Assembly (NCBI GenBank): GCA_001600455.1
Contig: BCKC01000001.1
Span: 4,428,441 to 4,492,440 of the forward strand
Source: Endocalyx cinctus
Lineage: Eukaryota > Ascomycota > Sordariomycetes > Amphisphaeriales > Apiosporaceae
Reading direction: 5' to 3'
DNA length: 64,000 bases
This document shows positions 58,630 through 64,000 of this stretch, in pieces. The notes beneath the pieces were generated by a model, which was given only the letters and a program-made list of their open reading frames with translations, was not told the origin of the DNA and did not search any database. Position 1 is the stretch's first letter. Each line of letters starts with the position of its first letter. The position numbers and the translations under genes are program-made.

Positions 58630-60782
58630 GATGTAAGTAGAGATAATTCTATAAGAAGGAATGGTTAGTGAGAAATTATAGATGGTTGATAATATAATGT
58701 ATCGCGAGGAGTCAGCGTGCGTACGCTATGCCGAGAGAAACCAATAGAAATTTACTCAAGGGTTACGGTAAACAGCAAAGGGAAGCAAAAGAAAAGAAAA
58801 GATGACGCGAACTTGGTAGACAAAAACGAAGTGAATACGATTACGATCAAGTTCGTCGAGGTAATAGGTGATGGAATAAGAAGTATCAATCTCGACACGA
58901 ACAAAATTGAAAATTGAAAAGGAAGCTGTCGGTGGGAAATAGAGAGACGGGCTTATTTTGTTTGGGGAAAGATTTTTTGGTGCGGCTGTACAAATATTGG
59001 AGAGAGGGAGAGGAAGGGAGACGGAAAGACACACGTAGGTAGAAGGTAGATAGATAGGTAAATGTAGGTTGGAGGAAAAAAAATTGGAAAAGGACATGTG
59101 AATAAAAATTTGACTAACCTGGTCTCTACCCGTCTTGTCCTATTTTCTTTGCTTTTCAAGCTCGAGAATTAGAAAACACCGGTTCTCTACAAAATATTTA
59201 GTAAGGCTTATTCTATTCACATAGACAAGCAGAGATGATTGGAATGAGAGTGAGAGTGAGGGAAGCGAAATCAATCGGAATAAAGGAAAAAGGGAGAGAG
59301 AGGGAGAAGAAGTGAGGAAAGGAGGGCGAAGTAGTCTAGTAAAATAAGTAGTAGATAGAATTATTCAGTACTTCTTTACGAGGCTGTGTGGCGCGGTTAT
59401 GTTGTAAAGGAAAGAGAGAGGTAGAAGGATGTAGAAAGTGGAAAATAATGACGACGCGATAGAGTCCAATACAAAATAAAATACATACAAATTGTTAATT
59501 AGAAAGAAAAAATAATAAGTCGGGAAGTCGATTGACTGACCGGTTAATGCGCCTGCGGTGTATTAAAGGGAGAGAGAGTGAGAGAGAGAAAAGAGCGCGA
59601 CGAAAATTACAATAAGAAAAATTAATAAAACAGAAAAAAACGAAGTCGCAGACGTGTTTTTATTTTTATTTTTTTTTTTATTGCGGCTGCACGTAGTGTA
59701 AAAAGGAAAAGAAAAATTTAAAATTTTGTAAGAGAGAAAGGAAAGTAAGAAAAAAAGAAAGCAGTTGAGTGGATAGGAATGAATAAAAAATTGGAGAGGT
59801 AAATTTCTTTGGGTCAAAAATTGCTAGGGGGATGAATGTAATCTAAACTATATTAGGTATAGCTCGTAGATGAGGATAATTGAATGGTTACTCTGTACTC
59901 CGTACAGAACTACAAGTACCTACCACCCTACCTAGCTGCCTACCACGTAGGTACCTTGTATCTACCTACCCTAGCAGCCTAGGTATCTGCATAGGTACCT
60001 ATCTGCCTATGTATACTAAAGTGAATTGAACGAGTTCGGTACAATCCTACGATCTTGGCATCTCGGTATCTTGGCATCTTGATTCTAATGTTCTGGACCC
60101 GTAAGACCTTTTTTTTTTTTTTTTTTGCTTACACTTACCACTCAGGCCACTTACGTGTTACGCGTATTACTATTGTATGTATTTGTAGTATACACATCTC
60201 CTAGGTAGGTATTGACTTATTTAGGTAGTATTACCTCGGACCTATGAATCATCATCATATACCTATGTACGTACGTACGTATGGATACATACTACACAAT
60301 ACCTATTACCTATTACCTACCTACCTAATTACCTTCTACCACGGTGTTTAATCAGCTACCTAGGCAGCTAGGTAAACTACCTTGTTATCTGGTTTACGTG
60401 TAGGCCAATCAAGCTAATGTAAACTTTATTGATATTTGTCCCCGAGGACGATTGAATAGTTTTTATAGTGCTTTTTACGGTATAATCTATCCCCTATTAA
60501 CCTATACTAAGTACTACGTCCTAGGTCCACGGGTACTAGATAGTATTAAATGGATCTATTATTCATCATCGTTATGACGGATTTTGGTTCAAGAACATAT
60601 TGTATATGTACATATAATATTTATACTTCTATGTACTGTTGTGTATTGTATGTTATCCTGAATTCTTTTTGTTTCTTGTTTCTTGTTCTTGTTCCCGTTC
60701 TTCTTCCACAAGGTAATTTACAATGTATCCGTGCACGTTAGCCATTACCATATGCCACCGCTCAGCCCCGGCTGAGTCCTTC
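58630..60782. other. Intergenic, AG- and T-rich, with TAGGTACC-type words
   Basis: 58.7-59.8 kb is strongly purine-rich, possibly long 5' UTR of the RRM gene. 59.9-60.4 kb is dense in TAGGTACC/CTACCTACC words, and a T20 run lies at 60107-60126. No gene supported. Confidence 0.5.
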
Positions 60783-63433
60783 CTACAGCTCTCCAGCCTC
60801 TATCTCCATTGGATTTTCCGCTATCTCGGCCATCAACACTTGTTCAACGTCGATCTCGCTAGCTTCTGTCTCATCCAAGAATTTCAGCCCCTCGGCCGCC
60901 TTGCCTCCGCAGGCCTTTTCCAACGCAAGGAAGGCAAAATGCCCACCTACTACGGGACGAGCCATGAAATATATCCCAGGAAATTCACCACGGCCCTCTG
61001 TTTCGTACAAATCCGTAAAAGGTCGATCTAATATAACGTAAAGAAGAAAAGGTAAGATTAGCCAAAGGTTAAGGGAGGGACAGAGAGAGATAGGAGGAGT
61101 GGAGGTGATGATGAAGATACTCATCCTTACCTGTAACCGTTTCATTCACCCACGTAGCCACATTTTGCAGAATTTCCGTTCGCACCTTCTTGCTCGCCAC
61201 TGCTGCCGCGAAGAATTCCCAATCACTTTTGGTATACAGGTGACGGCTGTCCAGAGGCAACCCGTATCTCTGCAACACGGCATGATACCAATCGCTTTGC
61301 ATTTGATAAATCTCGTCGGGAATGAAAGGCTTGTAGCTTTTCTTCTTCGTTATCATCACTTCGTCACCCTCGTTGCTGATAGGAGCTTGGTTTGATAACC
61401 GTACCCGGCTATGACCGAGCAACGAAGAGTTATCTGCAGGGAGGTGAAAGCAGAGCAGCGCATCCGCGAATATGTTGTACAGTGTCGTCCACGACCCGTA
61501 CCAGGTATATGCTAGCTTAGCATGAGTCTTGTCTCGAGAGATGCCGAATTCTTGCCATTTGTCCATGTATTCGTCCGCGACATCTTTATACCATTTCGAG
61601 TCAGTCGTTTCCCCAACCACGTCGGCAATCTCGCTCATGGCCTTGATACCGATGATCCCTTTCAGGGCCAGATTGGTCTGGTTTGCCAACCATCCAGCGA
61701 AATCATCCGTGCATAACTGGTTTGCCGGGATAAGAGATTCTCGAACGAGATACCCGGTCCATTTCTTCCACAGTTTATAAGACCGCTTCACCCATTGGAT
61801 CGCGGCGTTTTCGCCTGTCGTCCCAATTTCTTCCCACGTTCGATCCATCCCATAGTCGTCAACCATTTTTGATCTTTTACCCGACGCCAGCGTAAGAGGT
61901 GCCATCGCATGAGGAGCTACTCTGGCGAAAGTCTCCCGCGTCCCTTGCTTCAGGGCATTGACGAGTGCAAGACCCATAATCAGCATGTCACCGCACTCTT
62001 CCACCGGCATATACTCATCCTTGCCGTCTCCATGACCCGTAGCGTTGGGAAAGTGCGTTCCCAAATCATGCATGCTATAGTCATTCGGATACTGACCGCT
62101 CATCTGATGCTCGAGGAGGGGCTCTAATAGATACGCCAGCCACTGCGGGTTTGTGTACAAGAAGAACGGGAAAGAAGGAAAGATGACATCAACCGTCTGG
62201 AAATTGCCGTTGGAAGAAATTTCTTTGAGAAATATGATAGGATCATCCGGTGTTCCGGAGAACTGAGTTGCCCCCAGCACTTGGCGAGCAGATAAGGCGG
62301 CGATGTCCTGATAGTCCTGCGATCCGGAGGCATACGCGTCCTTGGCGAGTTGGTCGGAATAATTCTGTGCCAGATGCGAAGCAGTCTTGAAATCGTCGAA
62401 GTGATATTGTAACATCTCTTGAGTCGAAAAGAAGTAAGATGCCCACAGAGGTCGCATCAATGTCAAGCCTCTAGCAGCGGCAAATTGAACCACGGGATCC
62501 TGAGTGAGAGCAAAAGTGAAGAGAACGCTATCTCTAGCAATAGGCGTAGAAGAATTGGACCGGCTGCTTAAGTTGAACGTTTTGGAAAAAGCGAATATCG
62601 GCTCCTCTTCGAAAATGCCACGAAAGGAATCATCAACTCGGTTCCTTAAAGACCCACTTTGGGCGAATAATCGTCGCACGTTATGCGATTCGCCAGATTG
62701 GTGGTCAACATCGACCGGCGCAGAAACGTGGATAGTACCCCATTCAGCATGATCCGCAAACTCGGTGAGGAGTTGCTCATGGCGTCGGGCCACGCTCCAA
62801 GTTTTCGTTTCGGAGATTGAACCCTTGTAGAACTCGTTTTTGTTTAGCTGCCACCGAATTTGGTTGCCTCGATCGCCGCTGGCCCATTCCCCATTTATGT
62901 CCAGGTAAATGCTAACGTCAGTCGAACCCTCGACGTAGCATGTGAGGTATCCGGCAGGTAAGGATTGCCTGAAAGTCGAAGTAGGCGTAATGGGGGATAG
63001 GAAGGAGAGGACGATTTGCACGTCGGAATTTTCGATGGAGTAAGTAAGATTCGTGGTAGACGCGTCGAAGGTGGCACCTCGATACGAAGGATAAGAGATG
63101 TTGTAACTAGGACAGTGTTAAGGGGGTAGTACTTGGATACGGAATGTGGACATCGTACCTATCGCCGTTCTGCTTAAGAAAATCTTGAGGTCTACCGAGC
63201 AAAGGGTACACGGTATTGGTATCCGGTACTTTGGCCATGATGGCAAAACCAACAGTGCTACCAGTCCAGAACATTGGCCAGTTCAGCCAGGGAGCATCTC
63301 TGGCACGAGCAAACCAGATGCTCAAGTAAGGATTCCGAACAATCAAAGGTAATACAGGAGGCGTTAAGGTCGAGGCATCGACTACAATAAAGAAGGCCAA
63401 ACCCAGAAGGGCGGGCCAGATGTATCCCTTCAT
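60783..63433 (-). CDS. gtaA: Secreted glutaminase-like protein (GtaA type, DUF5127/DUF4965/DUF1793)
   Basis: Three exons (63433-63159, 63106-61131, 61027-60783) encode 831 aa. A signal peptide (MKGYIWPALLGLAFFIVVDA) precedes the mature region. Conserved family segments are LIVRNPYLSIWFARARDAPW, PMFWTGSTVGFAIMAKVP, FLYTNPQWLAYLLEPLLEHQ, HDLGTHFPNATGHGDGKDEY and MPVEECGDMLIMGLAL. These are the landmarks of Aspergillus GtaA, an extracellular glutaminase that releases ammonia from glutamine; many homologues have not been tested. Multiple NxS/T sites fit secretion. The last exon ends IEAGEL, past the core domain. No adjacent gene shares the pathway. Confidence 0.88.
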
Positions 63434-64000
63434 GGTGGCGATGGATTGGTTATATATCTATATCAGACTCGGAGACAAAGAGTGGACGAATGAAATTGGA
63501 TATTTAAACCAAGTGATAATATAAAGTAGGGATACTTTCTATATAATGACTGTGCTGTTTATACATATACGTCTCTGTCTACCACTATGGGTGGTGATGA
63601 TGATGATGGTGAGAGGATGGTACGAAGCTTAAGATGAAAGAGCTCTCACGAAATCAAACCGGAGATCCGACAAGTCAATTCAAGCTGAAGAATGCGCTTA
63701 ACATATAAATCAATACATAAAAAAAACAACAATGGACAAAAGGGATGATAACTTCCTTAGATGCTATCTAGAGCTAAAATGGGGAAGAAACAGTGGTGAA
63801 AGCATCAAGATTTGAATTGAGTAGAAAAGAAACAGAAACGGAAACAAGAATTGAGCTGAGCTGATGCTGGTGCTGGTGCTGGTGCTGGTGCTGGTGCTGG
63901 TGCTGGTGCTGGTGCTGGTGCTGGCTAGTAAATAGTACAATCCACGGGTAGTGGTACCCTATGGGACCCCCTCCGTATTTCCCCCTCAAAGTAGTGGGTC
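63434..64000. other. Right-edge intergenic
   Basis: Glutaminase promoter side plus a hexanucleotide repeat listed separately. A 71-codon minus frame through the repeat (His-Gln repeats) is a repeat artefact. Confidence 0.5.
63865..63924. repeat. Hexanucleotide microsatellite (TGCTGG)10
   Basis: Ten perfect tandem copies of TGCTGG. Confidence 0.95.

Noticed and set aside
63865..63924. Tandem repeat considered as a CRISPR-like array
   Set aside because: Contiguous 6-bp units without spacers in a eukaryotic genome: a simple microsatellite.

Overview
The window is nuclear DNA from a filamentous ascomycete (Pezizomycotina). Genes are dense, sit on both strands, and carry short GT-AG introns of about 50-130 nt. 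The gene set is typical of this group: an AA9 lytic polysaccharide monooxygenase, a HET-domain protein, an ECM14-type carboxypeptidase, a GtaA-type glutaminase, and fungal versions of SEC23, SEC39, AP-1 gamma and RPL12. A nuclear tRNA-Leu(UAA) with an intron is also present. Intergenic DNA is rich in homopolymer runs and TAGGTACC-like words, as is common in Sordariomycetes and Leotiomycetes. I cannot fix the genus; no plasmid, phage or CRISPR-like content was seen.

Layout. 0-5 kb: the 5' part of an unknown gene running off the left edge (-), and a membrane-anchored coiled-coil/zinc-finger protein (+). 5-9.5 kb: AA9 LPMO (+), alpha/beta hydrolase (+), tRNA-Leu (-). 9.5-20 kb: RPL12, SEC23 and a Sec7-PH ARF exchange factor, all on -. 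21-24 kb: ECM14-type pseudo-carboxypeptidase (+) and MGST3-like protein (-). 24-27.6 kb: gene-poor, with a decayed SERAC1-like serine-esterase gene (-). 27.6-32.3 kb: SAM methyltransferase (+) and AP-1 gamma adaptin (+). 32.5-37.3 kb: FAD/NAD oxidoreductase, a fungal protein of unknown function, and the complex I twin CX9C subunit (all -). 37.7-43.3 kb: SEC39 (+), with a GC-AG intron, and a kinase-like protein with a large low-complexity insertion (+). 43.8-47 kb: MetE-like protein, a new two-exon 68-residue candidate gene, and a 2-hydroxyacid dehydrogenase (all -). 48-55.3 kb: HET-domain protein and a 1,223-residue Gln/Pro-rich protein (both -). 57.4-63.4 kb: RRM/RG-rich protein and secreted glutaminase-like enzyme (both -).

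There is no obvious biosynthetic cluster or operon-like system. A functional theme is membrane traffic (SEC23 for COPII, SEC39 for the Dsl1 tether, AP-1 gamma for clathrin, a Sec7 ARF-GEF), but these are ordinary dispersed housekeeping genes. The least conventional items are the decayed esterase gene with its catalytic-Ser segment missing, the small 68-aa gene, the kinase fold split by a Gly-Ser/Pro-Ala insertion, the HET protein with N-terminal cysteine pairs, and the membrane/coiled-coil/zinc-finger protein.

Exon boundaries were derived by hand from splice-site consensus, reading-frame continuity and family resemblance. No database search was run, so family names rest on motif recognition.
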